64,000 nt of DNA from CAINVV01 sp963663005 (GCA_963663005.2 CAXXHH010000023.1:1-64000), one strand, 5' to 3'; positions 46,121-56,385 are shown, counted from the stretch's first letter. Numbers and translations are program-made. Notes: a model not told the origin generated them from the letters alone.

Positions 46121-49100
46121 TTACTTAAACTGATTATCAACTTCCTCTCTGGTTTTGTGCTTTCCGGATACGAACGTGTAGACAGCCGGAATCACAAACA
46201 ACGTAAGGACGAGCGAAAATATAATTCCGCCGACGATTACAATACCTAACGGAACCCGGCTTGATGCAGCATCTCCGAGGCTCAGCGCAATTGGTAGTGC
46301 ACCCAGCGAAGTGGCCAGACTGGTCATGAGAATTGGGCGTAGGCGTTGAGACGAGGCTTCAATAACCGCCTGAAACTTTGTGAGACCAAGTTCCCGTTTC
46401 TTGTTGGCAAATTCCACGATAAGAATACCATTTTTTGTTACCAGTCCGATCAGGGTGATCATTCCGATTTCGGAGAAAATGTTCAGCGTCTGGTTGAACA
46501 GCCAGAGGCATAGAACGGCGCCGGCTATTGCTAATGGAACAGTTACCATAATAATAAAAGGATCCTTGAAGCTTTCAAATTGGGCGGCCAATATCAGATA
46601 AATAAGAAGCAGAGCCAGGATGAACGCAAAGGAAGTATTAGAGGAACTTTCAGAGAAGTCCCGGGAAGGTCCGCTCAAAGAGGTTTGAAAACTGTCGTCG
46701 AGCAATTTATTTCCGATATTCTGCATCGCAACAACACCATCACCGATGGTCTTTCCTTCTGCAAGAGAGGCAGATATGGTAGCAGATTTGTACCGGTTAA
46801 AGTGGTACAGAGAGGGGGGATTCGCATTTGGCGTAATATTCAGGACTTCCGATAACGCAATATTATCCCCTTTGTTATTCCTGACAAAGAGCTTTGTAAT
46901 ATCCATAGGCTGTTGCCTGTCTTTTAGTCCAACCTGACTAATAACCTGATATTGACGACCATTCATGATGAAATAGGCTAGTCTGCGACCACTAAATGCA
47001 CTCTGCATCACACCGGCAATATCCGAAACTGTTAGTCCGAGTTCGCGGGCTTTGATGCGATCAATCAGAATATCTACTTCAGGTTTGTTGAATTTTAGAT
47101 TGACGTCCACATTTTGGAATGTCTTGTCGTTTCTGGCGGCATCCAAAAACTTTGGAATAACCTCACGGAGTTTATCGAAATCCAGATTCTGCACTACAAA
47201 CTGCACGGGTAAAGCCCCCCTGGAACCCAGTCCGACAGATATTGTCTGTTCCTCGACTGGAAATATCCTAAGGTTATTAAACCTCATGACTTTTTTCGCC
47301 ATGTCTTTCGCAATATCACTTTGTGTTCTGACACGTTCGGAAGGAGGCACCAGTCCGACCCTTCCAAATCCGCCATTAACGCCGGTATTTCCAAAGCTGG
47401 GCAGTGCCAGGAATGAAAAGCTGCGTTCAGGTATTGAGTCGATCAGATAATCACCAAAATCTTCGCCTGCTTTCGTCATGTATCCATAACTGGCACCCTC
47501 CGGTCCGGTAATTTGGAACCGGACACTACTCTTGTCCTCAAGTGGCGCCAGCTCACTTTGCAAGTTCTTTCCAACAAAATAGGTGAGCATGAGACTTAAA
47601 ACCACAATTACCCAGGCTAACCATCTCAGCTTGATGAATTTTTGCAGCAGACTCTTATATCCGGTTTCCATTCCATTGAAGAATGGTTCGGTTGCCTGAT
47701 AGAATTTGCCGTGACGGGCATGCTTTCTGTTCAGGTAGACGTTAAGCACAGGGGTGATGGTAAGTGAAACAAATGCCGATATAAGCACGGCACTGGCCAC
47801 AACTACTGCGAATTCGCGGAAAAGACTTCCCACAAAACCCTGAAGAAATAGCACAGGCAGGAAAACGATTGCCAGTGTTATTGACGTTGAGATGACGGCG
47901 AAGAAGATCTCCCGGCTGCCTTCGAGAGCAGCCCGGCGGATGTTCATGCCTGCCTCAAATTTTCGAAAGATATTTTCGGTTACCACGATACCATCGTCAA
48001 CCACCAATCCGGTAGCCAGGATGATTCCTAACATCGAAAGAATATTAATCGAGAATCCTGCCAGATACATCACAAAGAAAGTGGCAATTAGCGAAATGGG
48101 TATGTCAACCAATGGCCGTAGCGCAATCATCCAGTTTCTGAAGAACAGGAATATCACCATGATAACGAGCAGGAATGAGATGAACAGCGTCTGTTTTACC
48201 TCGGTAAGCGATTTTCTGACATTATTTGTATTGTCAATGAGGGTTGTAAAGATGATATCGTTTTTCTGCGACTTTTTTATCTCCTCCAGACGCTTGTTAA
48301 ATTCGTCCGAGATATTGATATAGTTGGCGCCCGGCTGCGGAATGATGGCAATACCGACTCCGCTGACACCATTCAGGCGCCACATTTGTTCGTACTGTTC
48401 TGGGCCAAGTTCTACCTTCGCCAAATCGCTCAATCTGACTATTCCATCTGAGTTTTCCCGGATAATCAGGTCGCGAAAGTCCTTTTCTGTCGTTAACCGG
48501 CCGAGTGCTCTGATGGTGAGCTCAGTCTTACCCCCATAAATTTTCCCGGAAGGAGACTCAACATTCTCCTTGGCCAGAACAGAGGTTATATCGTTAAATG
48601 TTATTCCATAAGCGTTTAGCTTATCAGGATCTATCCAAAGCCGCATGGCAGGTCGTTTCTGGCCAATTATCATGACCGAACTCACCTCCGGAATAGTCTG
48701 AAACTTATTCTGCAATACGTTTTCGGTATAATCGCTGAGTTCCAGCAATCCTTTGCTGGGACTTTGAACGGCCATCAGGATGATAAAATCGCTGTTGGCA
48801 TCTGCCTTGCTAACGACCGGAGGGGCATCAATATCCTGCGGCAGATTGCGCACAGCCTGGCTCACTTTGTCGCGAACATCATTAGCTGCGGCCTCCAGGT
48901 TGGTGGTCAAATTGAATTCGACAGAGATACTGCTGTTTCCCACTGAACTCGATGAGGTTATTGTGCGGATCCCGGGTATACCGTTGATAGATTTCTCCAG
49001 AGGTTCTGTTATCTGGCTTTCAATGATATCAGCGTTAGCTCCTGCATAAGAAGTGCTAACCGTCACTAGTGGCGGGTCGATCGCAGGATACTCACGAATG

Positions 49101-49198
49101 CCCAGAAAATTAAACCCGATTACCCCGAAGAGAACCAAAGTTAAACTCATCACTGTTGCCAGTACGGGTCTTTTGAGCGAAAGTTCGGATATATTCAC
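46121..49198 (-). CDS. RND multidrug efflux pump, inner-membrane subunit (AcrB/HAE1 type)
   Basis: 1025 residues with the full RND layout: TM1 (LATVMSLTLVLFGVIGFNFLG), a first periplasmic loop, TM2-7 with the proton-relay pair Asp401/Asp402 (GLVVDDGIVVTENIF), a second periplasmic loop, and TM8-12 including VTKNGILIVEFANKKRELG. The start is GTG at 49198; the frame closes just upstream, so this start is well supported. It exports hydrophobic compounds using the proton gradient together with the adaptor and TolC encoded either side. The substrate is not predictable. Confidence 0.95.
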   Translation of the reverse strand: MNISELSLKRPVLATVMSLTLVLFGVIGFNFLGIREYPAIDPPLVTVSTSYAGANADIIESQITEPLEKSINGIPGIRTITSSSSVGNSSISVEFNLTTNLEAAANDVRDKVSQAVRNLPQDIDAPPVVSKADANSDFIILMAVQSPSKGLLELSDYTENVLQNKFQTIPEVSSVMIIGQKRPAMRLWIDPDKLNAYGITFNDITSVLAKENVESPSGKIYGGKTELTIRALGRLTTEKDFRDLIIRENSDGIVRLSDLAKVELGPEQYEQMWRLNGVSGVGIAIIPQPGANYINISDEFNKRLEEIKKSQKNDIIFTTLIDNTNNVRKSLTEVKQTLFISFLLVIMVIFLFFRNWMIALRPLVDIPISLIATFFVMYLAGFSINILSMLGIILATGLVVDDGIVVTENIFRKFEAGMNIRRAALEGSREIFFAVISTSITLAIVFLPVLFLQGFVGSLFREFAVVVASAVLISAFVSLTITPVLNVYLNRKHARHGKFYQATEPFFNGMETGYKSLLQKFIKLRWLAWVIVVLSLMLTYFVGKNLQSELAPLEDKSSVRFQITGPEGASYGYMTKAGEDFGDYLIDSIPERSFSFLALPSFGNTGVNGGFGRVGLVPPSERVRTQSDIAKDMAKKVMRFNNLRIFPVEEQTISVGLGSRGALPVQFVVQNLDFDKLREVIPKFLDAARNDKTFQNVDVNLKFNKPEVDILIDRIKARELGLTVSDIAGVMQSAFSGRRLAYFIMNGRQYQVISQVGLKDRQQPMDITKLFVRNNKGDNIALSEVLNITPNANPPSLYHFNRYKSATISASLAEGKTIGDGVVAMQNIGNKLLDDSFQTSLSGPSRDFSESSSNTSFAFILALLLIYLILAAQFESFKDPFIIMVTVPLAIAGAVLCLWLFNQTLNIFSEIGMITLIGLVTKNGILIVEFANKKRELGLTKFQAVIEASSQRLRPILMTSLATSLGALPIALSLGDAASSRVPLGIVIVGGIIFSLVLTLFVIPAVYTFVSGKHKTREEVDNQFK

Positions 49199-49234
49199 GT
49201 TGAAATTTCGTTGTATTTAATTGAAAATCAGTTC

Positions 49235-50275
49235 TTAATTTTTTTCAGTCAGGCTTCGTACCTTTTGGACTTTGACCGCCGCTTTTGGTCTGACGAACAA
49301 CATTCCGCTTACGATGATTGAATCACCGGGACTTACCCCGCTGGTCAACTCCACTAAATTGGCGTTTCGTAATCCGGTTTCGACATTAACGAACGCAGCT
49401 CGGCCATTGCGCACGATGACTACCTGATTGGAAAGAGCATCAGGAATAATGGCGTTGGAAGGCACCATAATACCTTTATTCGTTTTAATTAAGAAAACTT
49501 TTACGAAGGCTCCCGGCTGGATCAACCCTTTTGTAAGTTTAGCTCTGACTTTGATATTTCGGGATACGGTGTTGATTTGCGGTTCAATAGCAGTGATTGT
49601 TGCATCGAGATTTTCAGAAAATCCTTCTGTCTGAATCTGAACGGTGTTTCCCTTTTGTATGAGCGATGAAAATGTCTCAGGTACTGTAAAATCAATTTTT
49701 ACTTTATCGATCTGATGGATGCTTCCGATAAGTGTCTGCGGAGTGACATAAGCACCCGGACTAACTACCCGTATTCCCAGCTCGCCAGTGAAGGGAGCCC
49801 TTATGACCGTTTTATCAATTTGGGCATTTATAACTTTCATGTTAGCCTGGATGGTGTTCACCTGACTTAATGCTGCGTCGTAGTCTGCCTGATTTACGCC
49901 GTTTACCTTCAACAAATCACTCAGTCTTTTTAGTGTTTTATTGGCTAAATCCAGTTGTGTCTTTTGCTGCTCGAGTTGCGCCTGTAAATCTGCATCATTG
50001 ACTCTGGCAAGCAAAGTGCCTTCCTTAACACTAGCACCATCGGGGAGATTCAGATAAATCAGACGTCCGCTGACTTCAGGATGAAGTTCGGCCATCTCGT
50101 TGGAAAGGACGGTTCCGTTTACCTCCAAATTACTTGATACATCTTCGGTTCCTGCAACGATCACTTCAACCAATACCGCAGGTTTCTCTGTTGTAACCTG
50201 ATCTTTATTCTTAGGTTTACAGGAAAATACGAATGCCATCAAAATCAGCGCATAAAAAATTCCGCTATACTTCAT
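49235..50275 (-). CDS. RND efflux periplasmic adaptor (MFP)
   Basis: 346 residues. A lipoprotein signal with Cys19 (AFVFSC) is followed by a lipoyl half (VLSNEMAELHPEVSGRLIYLNLPDGASVKEGTLLARV), an alpha-hairpin (about 90-150, heptad-rich), the second lipoyl half (VIRAPFTGELGIRVVSPGAYVTPQTLIGSI), then a beta-barrel and membrane-proximal domain. It bridges the pump and TolC. It sits 36 bp upstream of the pump gene in the same operon. Confidence 0.94.
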   Translation of the reverse strand: MKYSGIFYALILMAFVFSCKPKNKDQVTTEKPAVLVEVIVAGTEDVSSNLEVNGTVLSNEMAELHPEVSGRLIYLNLPDGASVKEGTLLARVNDADLQAQLEQQKTQLDLANKTLKRLSDLLKVNGVNQADYDAALSQVNTIQANMKVINAQIDKTVIRAPFTGELGIRVVSPGAYVTPQTLIGSIHQIDKVKIDFTVPETFSSLIQKGNTVQIQTEGFSENLDATITAIEPQINTVSRNIKVRAKLTKGLIQPGAFVKVFLIKTNKGIMVPSNAIIPDALSNQVVIVRNGRAAFVNVETGLRNANLVELTSGVSPGDSIIVSGMLFVRPKAAVKVQKVRSLTEKN

Positions 50276-50337
50276 AAATGATATTTTTTCTATTCTTTAC
50301 TACTTTTTATACTTTATTGCATTAAATTAAGTTACAG

Positions 50338-51120
50338 TTAATAACTTACTGTTGACGAAATTTTCCGGACTGAACATGCGTTGAAATATCCAAGGGCACC
50401 ATTGCTTATATTGGATATCGGATTTGCCGGCGAGGTGGTTTGTCCGCTTTCCCTTCCTGCGGTTCGAAAAAATTCATATACCCCTTTATCGATCGATTCG
50501 AGCCATACTGTCACATTATCTCCTTTGACCAGTTTAATGTCGCTTCCCCTTGATTGCAATCCATATCTCACCATGGCACCCTGAAACAAGTCATCGTCAA
50601 GGGTGTAGAATTCCTTTTGAAGAACGTTGTTGATATAATACACAATACGGTAATAATTAACCGAGTATGGTGGATCATTGAAGCGTACAGTGGTGACTTT
50701 TTCTCCACTAAACGGGTTCACCGTGAAGTAAATACTATCCATTCTGACAGCCATCGGCATCGTGGAGACTGCTTTGAATGTATCTTTCGCCGTTTTAACG
50801 GTAAGAGAATAGGTTCGCCCCTGAACGCCTCTCAATCTCGAGGTTGCGTAGGTGCCTGGAACTGTTTCTGTGAGCACTTCATTCTGACTAAAATTATCCG
50901 TAATCTCAACTCTAGCTCCTGTCACCGGAGGATAGGCATTCGATTCGTCAAAGTTTGCGGATTTCGAGATTCTGACATAATACGGACCGGTCTGGTCATA
51001 GACGTTACCCTGAATTACGACAGAAGAGACGGAATTATTTAGGTCAAGCGGAATTACTTTTTCACATGATCCGAGGCAAAATAAGGAAGCCAGGAGTAAC
51101 GCGTTTCGTATTGCTCTCAT
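50338..51120 (-). CDS. DUF4249 family lipoprotein
   Basis: 260 residues. The lipobox is LFCLGSC with Cys19, then KVIPLDLN and a beta-rich domain with SVVIQGNVYDQTGPYYVRISKSANFDES, the DUF4249 opening. The family is paired with TonB receptors in Bacteroidota and is a predicted partner for the receptor, similar in concept to a surface lipoprotein. It starts 4 bp after the receptor stop, and its end is 62 bp before the efflux adaptor. Function is not established. Confidence 0.88.
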   Translation of the reverse strand: MRAIRNALLLASLFCLGSCEKVIPLDLNNSVSSVVIQGNVYDQTGPYYVRISKSANFDESNAYPPVTGARVEITDNFSQNEVLTETVPGTYATSRLRGVQGRTYSLTVKTAKDTFKAVSTMPMAVRMDSIYFTVNPFSGEKVTTVRFNDPPYSVNYYRIVYYINNVLQKEFYTLDDDLFQGAMVRYGLQSRGSDIKLVKGDNVTVWLESIDKGVYEFFRTAGRESGQTTSPANPISNISNGALGYFNACSVRKISSTVSY

Positions 51121-51124
51121 CTGA

Positions 51125-53443
51125 TTAAAATTTGAAATTATAGGTTACAGATGGAATCATTTTGAAGAGTGTTGTTTGTACAGCCTCTGTTTGTTTGGGG
51201 TTCGACTTACTATCGCGGAAGGTGATGATATAGGCATTTTCATGTCCGTATGCGTTGTAAAGCGAGAAGTTCCAGCTGGACTCAAACTTGGCGCTCTTTT
51301 TCCGCATCCATGTAGCACCTAAATCGAGCCGGTGATAGGCTGGCATACGATTGGCATTCCTATCCCCATAATAGAAAATCGTCTTACCATCTATCTCATA
51401 TTTCCCGGTAGGGTAGGTAACAGCATTTCCTGTGTAATAAACCCATGTGGCGGATAAAGTCCATTTTTTGCTTAAATCAAACATTCCTACCAGGGAAATA
51501 TCATGCGTACGGTCTTGTTTTGCAGGGAAATAGTTGCCGTTGTTTATTTCATTGAATTTGCGCTCGGTTCGCGACAGGGTATAGCTGACCCATCCGGTGA
51601 AACGACCTTGCTTCTTTTTTATGAAAAATTCGAGTCCGTAAGCCCGACCGAGTCCAAACAATATTTGTGATTCAACATATTCGTTGAACATCAACTCGGC
51701 GCCATTTTTATAATCCAATTGATTTTGTAGTCTCTTATAATAAGTCTCTACAGAAAATTCGAATTTATTATCGCTGAAATTGCGGTAATACCCCAGGGAC
51801 AATTGATCCGACAACTCCGGTTTCACATTGTTGCTGCTCGGAATCCAAAGGTCGGTCGGACTACCGGATGTTGAATTGGAGAGCAGATGTAGATTTTGGA
51901 CGTTCCGGCTTAAGGATGCTTTCACCGAACTTACCTGATTTATTAGATAATCAAGGGTTATGCGTGGCTCAATATTCCGATATGTCTTGATAAAGTCACC
52001 TGATGAATAGGTTTTCACTGCGCTGGTTTTACCGTTTGCATCATAGGTGTAATAGCTGCCCGGACCGACTGCGCTGAAAATTGCGATCCTCGAACCGTAT
52101 TCGATACTGAATTTGTCGTTGAGGTGGAATAGGTGGGACAGGTAAAATGAATTTTCCCAGGCAAATTTGTTGGTGAGATTTTTTAAACTTACGTTGGACT
52201 CTGAGGTAACGGTTCCGGGGATTATTTTGTGATAAATCGAGTTGAACCCGAATTTAAGGGTAGAGTTCGTCTGGATATAAAACTGGAAATCCTGCTTAAT
52301 ACCATAATCCTGAATTCGGGAGATGATATTTAATTTGTTCCCGTTATTGATGGATATTTTGTAATCATAATTGCTGAAAATTAAGGATGTATTAGAGAAT
52401 AGCCGGTCTGAGAAGAGGTGGTTCCACCGCAGTGTACCAGATATATTTCCCCAGTTGATGCCAAACATATTTTTCAGGGTTATCAAATCTTTTCCCAGGT
52501 ACCCGGATAGATAAAGACGGTTATTTGCGTTGATACGATAACTTGCCTTCGCATTCAGGTCATAAAAAAATAATCTAGTCTGGTTTTTGGACGTGTCGGG
52601 AGAGAGCTTCATAAACAAATCCGCATACGTTCGCCTGGCTGTAATCATAAATGAACCCTTATCTTTCACGATAGGACCTTCCAAATTTATTCTGGATGAG
52701 ATTAGCCCAAGTCCACCGGAAGCCTTGAGCTTCTGTTCATTTCCATCATTCATTTTAATGTCAAGAACAGAAGATAACCGCCCACCATACTCTGCAGGCT
52801 CATTCCCTTTATACACAGTAACATCTTTGATGGCATCGGAGTTGAAAACTGAGAAGAATCCCATCAGGTGTGATGCGTTGAAAACGGTGGCTTCATCCAG
52901 AAGAATCAGATTTTGGTCGGATGAACCTCCCCGCACATTGAAGCCGCTGCTTCCTTCACCGGCAGGTTTAATACCGGGGAGTAGCTGGATCGTTTTCAAA
53001 ACATCATTCTCTCCAAACAATACGGGAATTGATTTGATTTCACTCGTATTGAGTTTTTGAATGCCCATGGCGGTTCTTGTAATATTTTCATCCCGCCGTT
53101 GGCCGGATACCACAATTTCATCGAGGGTGTTAATCTGCTCCTTTAGAGCGAAATTTTGACGGATGGATTTATCCAGATTTATCTCATGAACTTCCGGTGT
53201 GTACCCGATAAACTGACTTACAATCTGGTATTTTCCGGCAGGTAACGTAATGGAATAGAAACCGTACGCGTTTGTTCCTGCTCCTTTCCCCTGTGCCTCT
53301 TTTATGGTGATTGTTGCTCCGATAAGGTTTTCGCCGGTTTTGGCATCCCGGATAAAACCACTAAGGGTAAATTTCTGCTGAGCGAAGCCCGGAAGTACAC
53401 AAAGTAGAAACAGGAAAACTCCGTAAAATCTGGATTTTTTCAT
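51125..53443 (-). CDS. TonB-dependent receptor with carboxypeptidase-like regulatory domain
   Basis: 772 residues. Signal peptide (FLFLLCVLPGFAQ), a carboxypeptidase D-like domain (about 22-105, FTLSGFIRDAKTGENLIGATITI), then a plug (ENDVLKTIQLLPGIKPAGEGSSGFNVRGGSSDQNLILLDEATVF and EPAEYGGRLSSVLDIKM) and a large beta-barrel to the C-terminus. This is the class of outer-membrane receptors usually found with DUF4249, not a SusC. It takes up an unidentified ligand with energy from TonB/ExbBD. The receptor, DUF4249 and the RND pump genes run in the same direction with short gaps. Confidence 0.93.
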   Translation of the reverse strand: MKKSRFYGVFLFLLCVLPGFAQQKFTLSGFIRDAKTGENLIGATITIKEAQGKGAGTNAYGFYSITLPAGKYQIVSQFIGYTPEVHEINLDKSIRQNFALKEQINTLDEIVVSGQRRDENITRTAMGIQKLNTSEIKSIPVLFGENDVLKTIQLLPGIKPAGEGSSGFNVRGGSSDQNLILLDEATVFNASHLMGFFSVFNSDAIKDVTVYKGNEPAEYGGRLSSVLDIKMNDGNEQKLKASGGLGLISSRINLEGPIVKDKGSFMITARRTYADLFMKLSPDTSKNQTRLFFYDLNAKASYRINANNRLYLSGYLGKDLITLKNMFGINWGNISGTLRWNHLFSDRLFSNTSLIFSNYDYKISINNGNKLNIISRIQDYGIKQDFQFYIQTNSTLKFGFNSIYHKIIPGTVTSESNVSLKNLTNKFAWENSFYLSHLFHLNDKFSIEYGSRIAIFSAVGPGSYYTYDANGKTSAVKTYSSGDFIKTYRNIEPRITLDYLINQVSSVKASLSRNVQNLHLLSNSTSGSPTDLWIPSSNNVKPELSDQLSLGYYRNFSDNKFEFSVETYYKRLQNQLDYKNGAELMFNEYVESQILFGLGRAYGLEFFIKKKQGRFTGWVSYTLSRTERKFNEINNGNYFPAKQDRTHDISLVGMFDLSKKWTLSATWVYYTGNAVTYPTGKYEIDGKTIFYYGDRNANRMPAYHRLDLGATWMRKKSAKFESSWNFSLYNAYGHENAYIITFRDSKSNPKQTEAVQTTLFKMIPSVTYNFKF

Positions 53444-53504
53444 ACAATTTATTCTGGCATAACCTGTCTCTGATTGGTTGGGAAAATAATTATGGTCTGT
53501 CTGT

Positions 53505-53924
53505 TTACTGCTTTATCGATAAAGGCTTTCCCTTTACACCAACATAAACAGCCAGAAGGACAAGGTCGTCCGTGCCATAATTAGCGCCCTGATGGAGCGT
53601 ATGAATAACCTCTGCAAAGGAGCTGTTTTCTTTAAATTGCAGCGTTTTTTTATTCTCAAGTTCGACCGTCAAAGTCCCTTTCATAACATAGGCGAAAACA
53701 GGAACATCATGGTAATGCCAACCAGTCTTCGTTCCAGGGCGGAGGGTGATTTTTAACATCGTCACTTCAGCGTTATCAGCAGTGGGATAGCCGATTTTCT
53801 GTCCGAGGGAGGTGGTATCCGTTTTTAGAATTGGTTCAATTACAAGATCATTGTTGTATTGTGCTTTTCCGGTTAGGGCGAAAGACACAACGATTAATCC
53901 AGTCAAAACAAAATTTCTAATCAT
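53505..53924 (-). CDS. Cupin domain protein, secreted
   Basis: 139 residues. A signal peptide (LTGLIVVSFALTGKAQ) is followed by one cupin beta-barrel with the metal-type motif LRPGTKTGWHYHDVPVFAYVMKGTLTVELE (His in WHYH, Glu-equivalent near the end) and a second motif AEVIHTLHQGANYG. Small periplasmic cupins have varied roles including sensing and isomerisation. It lies 61 bp upstream of the TonB receptor on the same strand and may be the first gene of the operon. Role unknown. Confidence 0.85.
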   Translation of the reverse strand: MIRNFVLTGLIVVSFALTGKAQYNNDLVIEPILKTDTTSLGQKIGYPTADNAEVTMLKITLRPGTKTGWHYHDVPVFAYVMKGTLTVELENKKTLQFKENSSFAEVIHTLHQGANYGTDDLVLLAVYVGVKGKPLSIKQ

Positions 53925-54246
53925 TCTTAATCACTTTATTGCACAATTTTACAACATTTTAGCGGTTAATTTGTTATGTAATCTGTAATCATGGATGTTT
54001 GAAGTTTTAAAGATGAACTTTGTCGGGAGTTAGTTCTCATGTAAACTGCTTTACCAGCACGTATTTTTGAATTGTTGAAATCTGTTATTTATTTCATTAC
54101 TTTTACTCTACCTCCTGACAGCTAAGTGACACGTATTATTTGTCTTGACTTTACTTCATCAGCATTAGTTTGCTTTTTAACGGCTAGACGAAATAGCCAA
54201 ATATTCATTTTGGGTTTGCGCGGATATTATCCATTAATATTTCTTC
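53925..54246. other. Divergent intergenic region between cupin gene and histidine kinase
   Basis: 321 bp, AT-rich, with no plausible gene and no strong hairpin. Promoters for the cupin operon (-) and the kinase (+) must lie here, but I find no good match to both promoter elements; TTTG near 54215 followed by TAATATTTC is the best candidate for the kinase. Confidence 0.4.
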
Positions 54247-56370
54247 ATGAAAAAGAATATTAAATGTTTGGGTGTTGATGATACTGTGGGCCAGAAGGCT
54301 GAACTTAGTTCACCTAAAGGGCTTGCCGTGGAGCGACTATTAGAAAGTAGTTCACTTTATGATGCAATACCTTCCGGTATTATCATACTCGGTTTGAATT
54401 GGAAAATTAAGCTGGTCAACCTTCCCGGCGCCAGTATGCTGGGTGTGGAGCCTTCATTCCTGACGGGTCGCAATTTCAAACAGATTATTGCCAAGGAGTC
54501 GTTACCTACTTTTACGAAATTTTTCCAAACTATTTTTTTGTCAAAAGCCAGGCAAAACTGCAAGGTGAAGTTGGCCGCAACCGCAATGAAGCCTTTATTT
54601 ATACAATTTGAAGGCAATGTTTCGGGCGATGGGAAGTGTTGTATTTTGAGTTTTATTGATGTCTCGGATTATGAGCAAAGAGTTGAGGAACAGTTTGCAC
54701 TGAACGAGATGTTGCGCCTATTGAATTCATCAACATCAAAAGAGGAGCTAATAAAGTTGGTGACAAGTTTTCTTAGAAATTTCATTGGTTGTGATGCGAT
54801 TGGCGTCCGGCTTAGAGACGGGGTGGATTATCCGTATTTCGAAACAAATGGCTTCCCGGAGAAATTTGTAAAGGCAGAATATTTCTTGTGTTTCCGCGAT
54901 ATCAATGGCAAGGTTAAACTGGATTCTAACGGAGAACCATTATTGGATTGCTTATGTGGCAAAGTGATTAGAGGAAATATTGATTTCTCAAAGTCTTACT
55001 TTACAGATAACGGAAGCTTTTGGACGAACAGTATTTCCGAGTTGGCGGAGACCGGGTTAGGAACCGAGGATATAATGCTTTTACGAAATCGTTGCGGCAA
55101 CGCGGGGTATGAGTCTGTCGGATTATTTCCGTTACGCTTTATGAATGAGTCGTTCGGATTATTGCAGATAAACGACAAGAGAAAGGGTTTATTTACTTCG
55201 GAGAACGTTCTTTTTCTTGAGAATTGTGCCGATCAGCTATCTATTACTTTGCAGAATCTTATGCACAATGAAAAACTGCAATTCAACTATTCACTGCTTT
55301 CACTTGCCGGGGAGACGGCCAAATTTGGCGGTTGGATTGTTAATGTGCAAGATTCTACCATCATCTGGTCTGACGAAGTAGCCATTTTACACAAAGAGCC
55401 AGTCGGATATTCACCTACGTTAGAGGGAGCTATTCAGTATTATGCTCCGGAATATCGTGAAAAAGCGATGTCATGCTTTACGAACTGCGTGAAAAAGGGT
55501 ACTCCGTTTTACGAAGTAGTGGAGATTATTGATAGTCAAGGGGAGCGAATATGGGTAAGGGTATCCGGTAAAGCAATTAAAGACAGACATAACAGAGTTT
55601 GCAGCGTGCATGGGTCATTCCAGGATATTTCTGAGTATAAACAGGTTGAGAATTCACTGAAGGATACTGAGGCCACATTGCGGGAAATTAACGCAACCAA
55701 GGATAAATTCTTCTCCATCATCGCACACGACCTTCGAAACCCTTTTAATTCGATTGTCGGCTTCAGTAATTTATTGGCTGGACAGATTCGGGAGAAAAAT
55801 TTTGATGACATGGAGAATTATGTCACAGTTATTCAGCAATCCTCCGAGCGTGCGATGGATTTGCTGAGTAATTTGCTGGAGTGGTCGCGTTCGCAGACCG
55901 GTCAGCTGAGTATTAGACCCGTACATTTGGATCTGGCATCGCTGGTTAATGATGTGGTTTACTCGCTGAATGATATTGCGCTACAAAAATCAATTGCCAT
56001 TGATACGGAATTTGTAGATCATGTTTGGGTTTTGGTGGATAGAGCCATGATTAGTACTGTTCTGAGAAACTTGATTTCCAATGCGATAAAATTCTCCCAT
56101 CCTGATAAGAAGATCGTTGTCTCTTCAAAGCGAATCGGGAAAGAGTCTTTGGTAACAGTTCAGGATAGCGGTGTCGGGATCAGGAAGATTGATTTGGACA
56201 AGATTTTCAGAATGGATAAAAGCTTCACGAGAACCGGAACAGCCAATGAGAAGGGTACCGGACTGGGACTTTTACTTTGCAAGGAATTTGTCACAAAGCA
56301 TGGAGGGGATATTTGGGTCGAAAGTGAATTTGGTAAAGGGAGTACCTTTTCATTTACAATCCCGGTATGA
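54247..56370 (+). CDS. PAS-GAF-PAS sensor histidine kinase (soluble)
   Basis: 707 residues with no signal peptide or transmembrane helix. Order: PAS domain (about 35-145, SGIIILGLNWKIKLVNLPGASMLG), GAF domain (about 155-335), PAS/PAC (about 345-465, RIWVRVSGKAIKDRHNRVCSVHGSFQDI), HisKA with phospho-acceptor His494 (FFSIIAHDLRNPFNSIVGF) and an HATPase domain (NLISNAIKFSHPDKK, VQDSGVGI, GTGLGLLLCKEF). It autophosphorylates in response to a cytosolic signal. No response regulator is adjacent, so the partner is encoded elsewhere. The gene is 15 bp from the converging oxidoreductase, with no terminator between. Confidence 0.93.
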   Translation: MKKNIKCLGVDDTVGQKAELSSPKGLAVERLLESSSLYDAIPSGIIILGLNWKIKLVNLPGASMLGVEPSFLTGRNFKQIIAKESLPTFTKFFQTIFLSKARQNCKVKLAATAMKPLFIQFEGNVSGDGKCCILSFIDVSDYEQRVEEQFALNEMLRLLNSSTSKEELIKLVTSFLRNFIGCDAIGVRLRDGVDYPYFETNGFPEKFVKAEYFLCFRDINGKVKLDSNGEPLLDCLCGKVIRGNIDFSKSYFTDNGSFWTNSISELAETGLGTEDIMLLRNRCGNAGYESVGLFPLRFMNESFGLLQINDKRKGLFTSENVLFLENCADQLSITLQNLMHNEKLQFNYSLLSLAGETAKFGGWIVNVQDSTIIWSDEVAILHKEPVGYSPTLEGAIQYYAPEYREKAMSCFTNCVKKGTPFYEVVEIIDSQGERIWVRVSGKAIKDRHNRVCSVHGSFQDISEYKQVENSLKDTEATLREINATKDKFFSIIAHDLRNPFNSIVGFSNLLAGQIREKNFDDMENYVTVIQQSSERAMDLLSNLLEWSRSQTGQLSIRPVHLDLASLVNDVVYSLNDIALQKSIAIDTEFVDHVWVLVDRAMISTVLRNLISNAIKFSHPDKKIVVSSKRIGKESLVTVQDSGVGIRKIDLDKIFRMDKSFTRTGTANEKGTGLGLLLCKEFVTKHGGDIWVESEFGKGSTFSFTIPV

Positions 56371-56385
56371 CCGGAAAGCCCATTT

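Noticed and set aside
46093..46140. Longer start for the TolC gene
   Set aside because: It overlaps the pump gene, and the signal peptide clearly starts at 46092.
47892..48323. 143-residue plus-strand frame inside the RND pump gene
   Set aside because: Shadow of the pump reading frame; the protein shows no domain.
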